Assembly (NCBI RefSeq): GCF_010646885.2 | Contig: NZ_CP050700.1 | Coordinates: forward strand, 5,462,001-5,526,000 | Length of the DNA stretch: 64,000 nt | Source of the DNA: Desulfopila sp. IMCC35008 | GTDB lineage: Bacteria > Desulfobacterota > Desulfobulbia > Desulfobulbales > Desulfocapsaceae | Reading direction: 5' to 3' | Part shown: in pieces, positions 9,492-16,835 of the stretch | How the letters are laid out: each line of letters begins with the position of its first letter | Numbering within the stretch: position 1 is the first letter of the stretch | Notes under the pieces: model-generated | What the model saw: only the letters and a program-made list of their open reading frames with translations | Told to the model about the DNA's origin: nothing | Databases searched by the model: none | Program-made: the position numbers and the translations under genes

Positions 9492-10865
9492 TCAGCGGGA
9501 TACCGCAGTACGTAACAGGACATAGCCGGCTATGCCACCGAAGATGGAACCGGCGATAATGCCGATCTTGGCGTATTCCTGAAAGACCGGCTGGTCGAAA
9601 GAAAGTGCTGCAATAAAGAGGGACATGGTAAAACCGATGCCCCCCAGAAAGCCGGCACCGGTTATCATCGACCAGCTGACTCCATCAATCAGATCCACCC
9701 GCATGATTTTGGTGGCAAGCCAGGTAAACAGAACTATTCCGACAGGCTTACCAAGCCCGAGCCCAACGGCAACACCAATGGTCACCGGATGCAGCAGTGC
9801 CACCTGAAGGTCGAGGTCACCAAGCACCACCCCGCCGTTTGCCAGAGCGAAAAGCGGCAAGACAAGATAGGCAATCCAGGGCTCCATGCCGTGCTCCATC
9901 CTTTGCAGAGGAGTTTCCAGCTTCAGACACGCCTGGTGAATGCCGTGTACCGCATCAAGATGTTTCCTGTTTTCCATGATTGTATAACCACACGCCTCCC
10001 CCTTACAGCGGATGTCCTCCAACCGCTCACGGACCAGTCGCATGAAAACATCCGTATTGAATTTACCTTTAGCAGGGATAAACATCGCCACAATAACCCC
10101 GGTGATAGTGGCATGCAGACCGGAATGGGCGATCAAAACCCAGAGAAGAAGACCGACCGCCACATACGCCAGCGGAGTACGCACCCAGAACCTGTTTAAC
10201 AGAAAGAGGAGCAGACAAACGGCTGAGGCCCCGGCCAGATAGGTGAGATGAATCTGCGGGGTATAAAAAAGGGCGATAACCATGATTGCCCCCAGATCAT
10301 CGGCAATAGCAAAGGCGGTGAGGAATATCCGGATTCCAAAAGGAACGCGTTTACCCAGGGTGGAGAGCACAGCCAGGGAAAAAGCGATATCGGTCGCCAT
10401 GGGTATCCCCCACCCGGAAGTTCCCTCCCCTCCGCTGGTAAACAACCAGTACACAATGGCAGGAACAACCATACCACCAACAGCCGCCGCCACCGGCAAT
10501 ATCGCCTTACGTATATCCGACAGCCCCCCGACCAGCATCTCCCTCTTGATTTCCAACCCGACTGTAAAAAAGAAAAAGGTCATCAAGGCATCATTGACCC
10601 AATGAGCAAGAGAATGAGAAAAAACCGCAGAACCGATATGAATTGCAAACTCCTGGTGCCAGAAATGTAAATAACCTTGCGGACTCACATTCGACCAGAT
10701 AAAAGCAACACAAGCCGCAGCAAAAAGGAGAAAACCTCCGTTTGAAATAGTATTGAAAAAGCTTTGAAAAGCAGAGGTCGTTATAAGCTTTGCAACAAAC
10801 GGCTCGGGGCTCACCTGATTCTGTGGCGGTCCATCCTTATACATCGGAATCCGGGTTTTCTCCAT
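9492..10865 (-). CDS. nhaA: Na+/H+ antiporter NhaA
   Basis: Inner-membrane electrogenic antiporter that exports Na+ in exchange for H+. The 457-residue sequence holds the family landmarks: FFFFTVGLEIKREM, MATDIAFSLAVLS, the paired ion-binding aspartates in FAIADDLGAIMVIALFYT, and a C-terminal GAGFLGGIGFTMSLFIAALSF. It is longer than E. coli NhaA (388 residues) because of an N-terminal cytoplasmic tail and a large hydrophilic insert (about residues 255-300, including CKGEACGYTIMENRKHLDAV read across the loop), a form also found in other bacteria. AGAAGGA precedes the start. It fits the other sodium-linked systems in the window. Confidence 0.95.
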   Translation of the reverse strand: MEKTRIPMYKDGPPQNQVSPEPFVAKLITTSAFQSFFNTISNGGFLLFAAACVAFIWSNVSPQGYLHFWHQEFAIHIGSAVFSHSLAHWVNDALMTFFFFTVGLEIKREMLVGGLSDIRKAILPVAAAVGGMVVPAIVYWLFTSGGEGTSGWGIPMATDIAFSLAVLSTLGKRVPFGIRIFLTAFAIADDLGAIMVIALFYTPQIHLTYLAGASAVCLLLFLLNRFWVRTPLAYVAVGLLLWVLIAHSGLHATITGVIVAMFIPAKGKFNTDVFMRLVRERLEDIRCKGEACGYTIMENRKHLDAVHGIHQACLKLETPLQRMEHGMEPWIAYLVLPLFALANGGVVLGDLDLQVALLHPVTIGVAVGLGLGKPVGIVLFTWLATKIMRVDLIDGVSWSMITGAGFLGGIGFTMSLFIAALSFDQPVFQEYAKIGIIAGSIFGGIAGYVLLRTAVSR

Positions 10866-10959
10866 GTATCAATCCTTCTCTTTTTTTGTTTATTCCTGAT
10901 CCGCCTCTATACGGAATGTCTACAATCATATAAGGTTCTTCACTCCCCGGTTCCTCTTC

Positions 10960-11280
10960 TCAGATAGGAGGGGCGATGGTGACGATAATCCTCATTTTTG
11001 TAACAGCCTTCACCCCGTGTGGCTCACGTATCTCCGAGATGAGGATATCACCTTCCCTGGCGGGTATTTTTGCCTCTTCCTCCCCCAAGAAGTAACCTTC
11101 CCCTTCCAACACCTGTATAGACAATTCGCCATCAAGGTCGTGCGAGTGAACTGGAAATGTAACCCCGGAATCGAGATTAAAGTTAATTATCTTAAAATAC
11201 TCTGAATTATCAACCAGTAAAAACCGTTTCATCGCCCCTGGTGTAAATTCTGCAGTTTCATCAAGCTTTACAACCTTCAT
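10960..11280 (-). CDS. Small cupin-domain protein
   Basis: A 106-residue single cupin barrel. Motif 1 is HSHDLDGELSIQVLEGEGYF, in which HSH and a later Glu could bind a metal; motif 2 is PAREGDILISEIREPHGVKA with the conserved Pro-x-Gly-Asp and His. Such stand-alone cupins are often metal-binding sensors or small isomerases; no substrate can be inferred. It lies upstream of, and on the same strand as, nhaA with a 94-bp gap. Confidence 0.8.
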   Translation of the reverse strand: MKVVKLDETAEFTPGAMKRFLLVDNSEYFKIINFNLDSGVTFPVHSHDLDGELSIQVLEGEGYFLGEEEAKIPAREGDILISEIREPHGVKAVTKMRIIVTIAPPI

Positions 11281-11489
11281 AAGAACCTCTCAGGTATTAT
11301 TACCATATTGGATTTCCGACGCCGCCTTCTGCCCCGGTTGTTTCACGTTAATTCAGGTTTCCTGTCCCGTAAAGTTTATGGGTCAATTTTCCGGTTATAA
11401 CTCATCGCTGCAGGAACCGATCATTGCTTCTTTTAGCTGCCCAAAGTATTGTTTCAGTATCAGTGGTATGGTTTTTAAATAACAGGAAA

Positions 11490-12299
11490 ATGAAAAAAGA
11501 AAACTTTTTTAAGAGTGACGATCTACCATTTGCAGAAGCCCGGTATTCGGCAGGGAGTACTGCCCCCTTCAAGTCTCATATGCACAGGACCTTCTCCATC
11601 GGCGGAATCGATACAGGTGAGGTGCTGTACACTGTTGAAAAACGCCAAGCCTCTTTAAAGCCCGGTTCGCTCGCGGTAATCAATCCTGAGACCCTGCACT
11701 CCTGCAACCCGGTCACCAAAGAAGGGCGCAGCTACTTCATGCTCTATCTTGACATCAACTGGTGTGCCCGAGTGCAACAATCTTTGTGGGACAATGACCT
11801 GTTTATCCCGGCGGATGCGATACGGATTGACGATTGGCAATTGTTTCATACCTACTGTCGGACCATGGAAAAAATTATGGCTCCTCAGGTCTATCTTCAG
11901 GAAAAGGAACAAATGTTGTTTGAACTGGCCAGTGAAGTCTTTACCATCGCTTGTAATCCTGGAGCACCGCTATGCAAAAGTGCTGAAGATACAGAGCTAT
12001 TACGCGACCTCTTACAAAAAGACCTGCAGAAGGACCTGCCGCTCAACTCCCTGGCACAAAAACTTGGGGCCAACCCCTATACGCTTCTTCGCAGTTTCAA
12101 AAACGCCACCGGAATCACCCCTCATGCCTATCGCATGAATTGCCGAATCGACCATGCTAAAGAACTATTGAGACAAGGGAAAGACATTACCGAAACGGCC
12201 TTTTTGACTGGTTTTTTCGACCAGAGTCATCTCCATCGTCACTTCAAGGCGATAACAGCCACCACTCCCCGAATGTACCGACTGAATTTTGTAAAGTGA
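11490..12299 (+). CDS. AraC-family regulator of the adjacent exporter
   Basis: A 269-residue transcription factor with an N-terminal cupin-type sensing domain (HMHRTFSIGGIDTGEV, then GSLAVINPETLHSCNP) and a C-terminal pair of helix-turn-helices (PLNSLAQKLGANPYTLLRSF and DITETAFLTGFFDQSHLHRH, then ATTPRMYRLNF). AraC-LysE pairs of this kind are common, the regulator sensing an amino acid or analogue and switching on its efflux. The ATG at 11490 is preceded by CAGGA; an in-frame ATG at 11424 would add 22 hydrophobic residues not expected in the family. Confidence 0.88.
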   Translation: MKKENFFKSDDLPFAEARYSAGSTAPFKSHMHRTFSIGGIDTGEVLYTVEKRQASLKPGSLAVINPETLHSCNPVTKEGRSYFMLYLDINWCARVQQSLWDNDLFIPADAIRIDDWQLFHTYCRTMEKIMAPQVYLQEKEQMLFELASEVFTIACNPGAPLCKSAEDTELLRDLLQKDLQKDLPLNSLAQKLGANPYTLLRSFKNATGITPHAYRMNCRIDHAKELLRQGKDITETAFLTGFFDQSHLHRHFKAITATTPRMYRLNFVK

Positions 12300-12314
12300 A
12301 AGGAGGTGTCAATT

Positions 12315-12428
12315 ATGTACAATAACCAGATACACTTTGTGTCTATCATTCTCCCTATTCAGACCAAACAAAGGAGAATGATATGGAATTTCTACTCATC
12401 GCGTCCGCCCATTTTCTGGCCCTTCTGA
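12315..12428 (+). CDS. Possible 37-codon leader ORF overlapping lysE
   Basis: Fifteen bases after the AraC stop, a near-perfect AAAGGAGGTG ribosome site precedes an ATG opening a 37-codon frame (MYNNQIHFVSIILPIQTKQR, and so on) that reads through the ribosome site of the exporter and stops 46 bases inside it. The arrangement suggests translational coupling or leader control of the exporter. It has no recognisable homology, so expression is unproven. Confidence 0.35.
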   Translation: MYNNQIHFVSIILPIQTKQRRMIWNFYSSRPPIFWPF

Positions 12429-12994
12429 GCCCCGGGCCAGATTTTTTCCTGCTTATACAGGCAGCGTTGCGATTGCCACTCCGTTACGGATTCGCAATAT
12501 CCGGGGGCATAGCAACTGCCAATGGGCTGTACCTTCTTTTCGCCGTGACCGGTATTGAAGTGATAAAAGAGTTCGGACTGCTGATGGCATTTTTACGATA
12601 CGCCGGGGCAGCTTACCTTGTTTTTATAGGTATCATACTCCTTCGCGCCCCAAAACAATCACTGGAAAACATTACCGGTAATAATCATCTCCGGACACAC
12701 CATATGGGCCGCCAGTTTATGCTGGGATTCGGTTCAGCCATTCTCAATCCCAAAAACGCCATATTCTATCTCTCACTCTTTACCGTTATGGTTGCTGAGA
12801 CTACTGGATTTTTAACCCGCTGTTTCTATGCCTTATGGATGGTAAGTATTGTTTTTTTCTGGGATTGTGGGGTGGTACTTTTCATAGGGCGTCCGGCGAT
12901 CCGCGCCCGGTTGGGAGGTGCTATTTTCTATATTGAAAAACTCTCGGGTTGCGTCCTGGCCTGCTTTGGGCTCATCCTTCCTTTCACTTCCTGA
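12383..12994 (+). CDS. LysE/RhtB-family amino acid exporter
   Basis: Inner-membrane efflux protein of 203 residues with about six hydrophobic segments. The N-terminal signature LLSPGPDFFLLIQAAL with the following GFAISGGIATAN is diagnostic for the LysE/RhtB superfamily, and GFGSAILNPKNAIFYLSLF marks the second half-repeat. Members export lysine, homoserine, threonine, cysteine or related compounds; the substrate is not predictable. AAAGGAG lies just upstream of the ATG. It is expressed with, and probably controlled by, the AraC gene just upstream. Confidence 0.9.
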   Translation: MEFLLIASAHFLALLSPGPDFFLLIQAALRLPLRYGFAISGGIATANGLYLLFAVTGIEVIKEFGLLMAFLRYAGAAYLVFIGIILLRAPKQSLENITGNNHLRTHHMGRQFMLGFGSAILNPKNAIFYLSLFTVMVAETTGFLTRCFYALWMVSIVFFWDCGVVLFIGRPAIRARLGGAIFYIEKLSGCVLACFGLILPFTS

Positions 12995-13206
12995 GGTGAC
13001 AGGCGCATATAAAGCGCAAAAGCTCTTTTTACCGGCATGAGTTCATATCCCGCACACCATACATCTCTCCCAATCAGAGTTAGGAGCCTCTAAAAAACAT
13101 ACTCCATAAACTTGACTGCCTGGACCATGGTCATTATATAAATGTTAGACCATCTTGATAATGTTGGATTTCCTTACAACACGATTTCTTACCGGAGTCA
13201 GATAAA

Positions 13207-13797
13207 ATGAGAGAACATAGACCAATAAAAGAGAGTGACAACAACTGTCGGCAGCAGGTTGAACAACTCAATCAGGAACTGATCAACCTGCGGAATCAAC
13301 TCAGCGAAGCAGAAGAGATTATAGACTATGCGGACCAACTCAATCGAGATCTTGAAAGGCAATGTACCGACCTCCAAAATAAGAACGCATCCCAAAAGAC
13401 AGAGATAAAACGGCTCCAGCAGGCTCTCTTTGCCTCAGCTGGAAGCGATTGCGATACCTGCGAAGATAAGAATACACAGAACTGTCCCGGCCCCGATCTC
13501 TGCGGCAAGAAAATCCTTTATGTAGGGGGAATGCACAAACTTGTTCAGCATTATAGAAAGATGATAGAACAGGCGGGCGGCTCTTTTATGCACCATGATG
13601 GCGGCAAAGAAATAGCCAAGTCACGGTTACCCAATATGATTGGAAAAGCAGATGCCGTACTATGTCCCGTAGATTGCGTAAGCCATGACGCCTGCCTCAG
13701 TGTCAAACGCCATTGCAAACAGAGCAACAAACCCTATTTCATGATGCGCGGCTCCGGCCTCTCTTCCTTGGCCAAGAGCCTGGAAAAGATCAGCTGA
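13207..13797 (+). CDS. DUF2325 protein with coiled coil and Cys cluster
   Basis: A 196-residue cytoplasmic protein: an N-terminal coiled coil (residues 10-75, heptads rich in Gln, Glu and Leu), a short cysteine-rich linker (CDTCEDKNTQNCPGPDLCG, four Cys), and a C-terminal DUF2325 domain (KKILYVGGMHKLVQHYRKMIEQAGG to SRLPNMIGKADAVLCPVDCVSHDACLSVKRHCK, each read in parts). DUF2325 has a Rossmann-like fold and unknown function; the Cys pattern suggests metal or redox sensing. A palindromic terminator follows immediately. No obvious partner gene. Confidence 0.8.
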   Translation: MREHRPIKESDNNCRQQVEQLNQELINLRNQLSEAEEIIDYADQLNRDLERQCTDLQNKNASQKTEIKRLQQALFASAGSDCDTCEDKNTQNCPGPDLCGKKILYVGGMHKLVQHYRKMIEQAGGSFMHHDGGKEIAKSRLPNMIGKADAVLCPVDCVSHDACLSVKRHCKQSNKPYFMMRGSGLSSLAKSLEKIS

Positions 13798-13808
13798 GCT
13801 TTCCTTCC

Positions 13809-13840
13809 GGGTCAGACCTTAGGTCTGACCCGTTCCTTTT
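13809..13840 (+). terminator. Palindromic terminator, also a repeated sequence
   Basis: GGGTCAGACC (13809-13818), centre TTA, GGTCTGACCC (13822-13831), then a T-rich tract. The same arms with the centre inverted recur at 21070-21092, so this is both a terminator for the DUF2325 gene and a mobile-looking palindrome. Confidence 0.75.
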
Positions 13841-13900
13841 TATAGATCTGCTACCGAATAAAGACAAAAGTTTCCGGTGCAGGCTGAATTCGGGAAAACC

Positions 13901-14737
13901 TCAGGGCCTTGCTCCTGCAGACAATGCTGCCTCTACCGAATCGATTACTGACGGTAGGTCTGCCATAGTATCGATAACGTAATGGGCTCCGACGGCGGCC
14001 AGACTGTTTCTCGCCTTTTGCAACCGACTCATATACTCTTCTTCCGGAAGTGTTTTTATCTCTGCTTCGGTCACCCCCATCTGATTCCCGGTCGCCGCCA
14101 CCCCCACCGACCAGACCCCGGCGTTGAGTGCCGACTCAATATCAATCGGGGTGTCCCCCACATTAACCACTGCCTCTGGCGGATAGATGCCCAGTGCCTC
14201 CATTACCCGAAAAATCATCCAGGGTTCGGGTCTGCCTGCCGGCACGTCGGAAGCACAGATGGTAAAATCAGGTGCATATCCCTGTGACGCAGCTTTCTTC
14301 ACCACGATATCCGCTGCCTCGGTAAAATAGCCAGTACTGGCTCCGATTTTGATGTTTCGCTTTCGCAGCTCGGCTACCGCTTCTATTACCTCCGGTAGAA
14401 GATTACTTTTAGCCTCAATGCTTGCCAGGAGCAGGGCGGCAAACTCATCATACATTGTATCGATGTCCTGCTCACGAACAGCCCTCCCGTGTACTTCCTG
14501 CCATAAACGAGCCACCTCGTCCATGGCCGCAACAGTCTTGATATGTTCACGTTTTTCCATGCCCATCGGAATACGTGCCGCCCCCATGCTTACATTTACG
14601 CCCTTCGCCTTGAATCCGGCGACAAAAGCGGCAATTGGGGCCTGACAACCATAATCCACCATGGTTCCCGCCCAATCGAATACCACCAGACGAACCTTGC
14701 CCCTGTAAGTTCTGTTATATGTAAACTCCATTCTCAT
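13901..14737 (-). CDS. phnX: Phosphonoacetaldehyde hydrolase
   Basis: HAD-superfamily enzyme that cleaves phosphonoacetaldehyde to acetaldehyde and phosphate, the second step of 2-aminoethylphosphonate use. The 278 residues carry the nucleophile motif FDWAGTMVDYG (Asp21), the Schiff-base lysine in MGMEKREHI (Lys62), motif II GASTGYF, and motif III/IV NVGDTPIDIESALNAG. The ATG at 14737 has AAGGAG upstream; a second ATG lies two codons in. Its regulator gene lies just upstream on the same strand and a strong operator lies between them. The usual partner transaminase PhnW is not in this window. Confidence 0.94.
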   Translation of the reverse strand: MRMEFTYNRTYRGKVRLVVFDWAGTMVDYGCQAPIAAFVAGFKAKGVNVSMGAARIPMGMEKREHIKTVAAMDEVARLWQEVHGRAVREQDIDTMYDEFAALLLASIEAKSNLLPEVIEAVAELRKRNIKIGASTGYFTEAADIVVKKAASQGYAPDFTICASDVPAGRPEPWMIFRVMEALGIYPPEAVVNVGDTPIDIESALNAGVWSVGVAATGNQMGVTEAEIKTLPEEEYMSRLQKARNSLAAVGAHYVIDTMADLPSVIDSVEAALSAGARP

Positions 14738-14803
14738 TGCTCACTCCTTAAGTATCCTGACTCTTTTTCGACAATGGTGATAAACAGTGCACTCAAATAT
14801 TGA

Positions 14804-14825
14804 CATATTGGTATATACCAATATG
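14804..14825. promoter_or_regulatory. Perfect 22-bp GntR/HutC-type operator upstream of phnX
   Basis: A flawless palindrome with 11-base arms (CATATTGGTAT and its complement) at 14804-14825. Its core GGTATATACC matches the GT-N-TA-N-AC pattern of HutC-subfamily GntR regulators. It lies about 70 bp upstream of the phnX start, where it could block the promoter. Confidence 0.8.
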
Positions 14826-15000
14826 CCACAATTGGAAGATAGACGATACGACTGCCCAATGCAAGGCAGGATCAGGGGAGATTACGTTAATCTTTCGTTA
14901 CGGACATCTTGCCCAAAACGGTCTGTACCTGAAGGAGCTTTGGCAATAATGGGATAAACAGGAATGATATACAAATACCAAGGTCAATGTCGACAGCGAG

Positions 15001-15738
15001 TCACCCCTCACCCCCAAGAGAGGTATCAAGAAGAAATTTGAAGCGATCGCCCCGGTAGAGATCCTTTGCGTATTCAACCGGCCGCATATCCTGGTCAAAT
15101 CCGACTCTTCGTTCGAGCAGCAATGGCGCTCCGACTGCAATTTTTAGCAGTTCTGCTTCATACTCTGAAGCAGCTACCGCCTCAAGGGATTGTTGTGCTC
15201 GTACAATTTCAATACCAAAATGTGTGCGCAGGGCTTCATAAGCGGACCTGTCATTGAGGTTCACCTCATCAAGACCTGGAAAATAACTCACAGGGAAATA
15301 GAACTTCTCGACCATAATCGGTTGCCTGTTCAGACTCCGGATCCGATGAAAATAATGAAGCTCACTCGAAACAGGAATATTCAGCCGTTTGGCAATAGAG
15401 ACCTTGGCCTCCCTTCGCTCGAGTAAGACGACTTCTGCACCGGTAGTATATCCCGATTTTTCCATACCTTGGGTAAATGGATTCAATCGAGTTGCCGAGC
15501 GTTCAATTTTGGGCTCCGCGACATAGTTACCAGAGCCCCGTCTCCTCTCGATGAGACCCTCCGCTTCCAAAAGCTGCAAAGCCTGGCGTAGGGTGACCCT
15601 GGTCACCCCGAGTGTCCTGCTGAGTTCCCTTTCGGCGGTTAAACGCTCACCTGCCTCAAGCTCTCCAGCCTCAATCCGGTCCGCCAGCCCTTCTGCTATC
15701 TGCACATAGAGCGGCAATTGTCTGTTGGAAGTTCGCAT
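15001..15738 (-). CDS. GntR/HutC-family regulator (UTRA domain), likely of phosphonate use
   Basis: A 245-residue repressor: winged helix at 5-72 (LYVQIAEGLADRIEAGEL, then RELSRTLGVTRVTLRQAL, then EGLIERRRGSGNYV) and a UTRA effector domain at about 90-238 (HRIRSLNRQPIMVEKFYFP, then VAASEYEAELLKI). UTRA regulators bind small phosphorylated or amino compounds. Adjacency to phnX and the HutC-type palindrome between the two genes indicate control of phosphonate breakdown, with 2-aminoethylphosphonate or phosphonoacetaldehyde as plausible inducer (inference). The 263-bp gap to phnX has no other gene. Confidence 0.88.
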   Translation of the reverse strand: MRTSNRQLPLYVQIAEGLADRIEAGELEAGERLTAERELSRTLGVTRVTLRQALQLLEAEGLIERRRGSGNYVAEPKIERSATRLNPFTQGMEKSGYTTGAEVVLLERREAKVSIAKRLNIPVSSELHYFHRIRSLNRQPIMVEKFYFPVSYFPGLDEVNLNDRSAYEALRTHFGIEIVRAQQSLEAVAASEYEAELLKIAVGAPLLLERRVGFDQDMRPVEYAKDLYRGDRFKFLLDTSLGGEG

Positions 15739-15875
15739 GAGGGTAAATTATCAGATTATTTAAAGGCTGCAAGATTCTTCTCCACAAGAAATGGGGATCA
15801 CGCGACCTTTCCCACTACCTCAATATACATTCATCAAGATGAGACACCTGCAATTGAAAATGAAGACAAACAATA

Positions 15876-15904
15876 TTGACATTAACGGTCGTTCGACCTA
15901 CTTA
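15876..15904 (+). promoter_or_regulatory. Promoter with TetR-type operator, upstream copy
   Basis: A consensus TTGACA (15876-15881) is followed at 17 bp by a weak TACTTA. The operator-like palindrome GGTC-GTTC-GACC (15887-15898, then TA) fills the spacer. It repeats the sequence in the tetR promoter at 16090-16107, so the same repressor should bind both. Confidence 0.55.
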
Positions 15905-15910
15905 GTAGTT

Positions 15911-16015
15911 CATGCGACACAACAGCTATTCCTGCCCTCCCTCCCCCTTTCTTCACATATACAGGAATAGCCCGCAGGATATGGGAGAGCTTACCGCTCT
16001 CCCATATCATTTTAT
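15911..16015 (+). ncRNA. Candidate TetR-controlled small RNA with C-rich loop
   Basis: Downstream of the operator-bearing promoter is a compact structured segment with no plausible gene. Hairpin 1: GCTATTCCTG (15925-15934) pairs with CAGGAATAGC (15962-15971) around a 27-nt loop containing CCCTCCCTCCCCC, an anti-Shine-Dalgarno-like run. Hairpin 2: a perfect 12-bp stem ATATGGGAGAGC/GCTCTCCCATAT (15979-16007) followed by a T-rich TCATTTTATC, resembling an intrinsic terminator. Size would be about 100 nt. Promoter, stems and terminator are seen; transcription and function are inferred. Confidence 0.4.
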
Positions 16016-16081
16016 CAAACCTGTTCAGGATTGTGACTCCAATACATACGCATGAATGAGAATATCCACCCAAAAATCCCC

Positions 16082-16109
16082 TTGACCTGATAGGTCATTC
16101 GACCTATTA
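16082..16109 (+). promoter_or_regulatory. tetR promoter and operator
   Basis: TTGACC (16082-16087), 16 bp, TATTAT (16104-16109). A perfect palindrome ATAGGTC-ATTC-GACCTAT (16090-16107) fills the spacer and overlaps the -10 box, an arrangement typical of autorepression by a TetR protein. Confidence 0.75.
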
Positions 16110-16155
16110 TTGCGGTCAGTCAGTTGACATGATCCTAATACATGGGGAATAGATT

Positions 16156-16809
16156 TTGAAAAATACACCTAAAACCAAAGATTTACTTATCGAAAGCGCG
16201 GGCGAACTGTTTGCAGATAGCGGATTTGAAGCGGTTTCCACCCGGATGATCGCGGATAAAGCGGGCGTAAAACTCAGCGCCATCCACTATCATTTCGGGA
16301 CCAAAGAGAATCTATACAGCGAAGCGTGTATAACCTCCCTCCAACGCTCCGAGACAATATCGTTTGCCGTCATCCTGAATGAAAATCCGGGCCTCATGGC
16401 AACCCCAGCCGGACAAGCCGAGATAATCAGGACCCAGGTCTTTCGCAGTTTTCACCATTTTCACAGGGCCGGACGCCCTGAATGGGAAACAAAAATCATA
16501 TTGCGGGAAATCGTTAACCCGACCACAGCCATGGAACGTTTGGTTGAAGAGAGTTTCAAACCCGATGTGGAAAGCTCCATGAACTTCTACCAGCAAATAA
16601 ATCCCGGGGCCACCGATGAAGAAGCCGCCGCCTGGTCAGACCTCCTTTACGGGCCGCTCATATTTTACAAGGTTGCACACCAAGCGATTCAGATGACCCG
16701 CCCCAACCTACCTCTTGACGACGCGTTCTTCCAGACCACTGCCACCAAACTCGCCCGGGCAATGATACTTGAGGCAGGTCTCCCCCTTCCGGCCGATCTG
16801 CAGGAATAA
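16156..16809 (+). CDS. TetR-family repressor of the RND pump
   Basis: A 217-residue TetR/AcrR regulator. The N-terminal helix-turn-helix (residues 8-55: AGELFADSGFEAVSTRMIA, then VKLSAIHYHFGTKENLY) is standard and the C-terminal half is a CerR-like effector domain (HRAGRPEWETKIILREIVNP). It starts with TTG at 16156 after GGGGA; the only nearby ATG (16142) meets a stop after five codons. It lies 26 bp before the adaptor gene in one operon with the pump. Two matching palindromes lie in the 417-bp upstream region. Confidence 0.92.
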   Translation: MKNTPKTKDLLIESAGELFADSGFEAVSTRMIADKAGVKLSAIHYHFGTKENLYSEACITSLQRSETISFAVILNENPGLMATPAGQAEIIRTQVFRSFHHFHRAGRPEWETKIILREIVNPTTAMERLVEESFKPDVESSMNFYQQINPGATDEEAAAWSDLLYGPLIFYKVAHQAIQMTRPNLPLDDAFFQTTATKLARAMILEAGLPLPADLQE

Positions 16810-16835
16810 TCTTCAGAACCATAATGGAGCATAGA

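Noticed and set aside
15882..16073. 63-codon minus-strand frame in the tetR upstream gap
   Set aside because: No ribosome site or homology; the region is better explained by operators and RNA stems on the plus strand.
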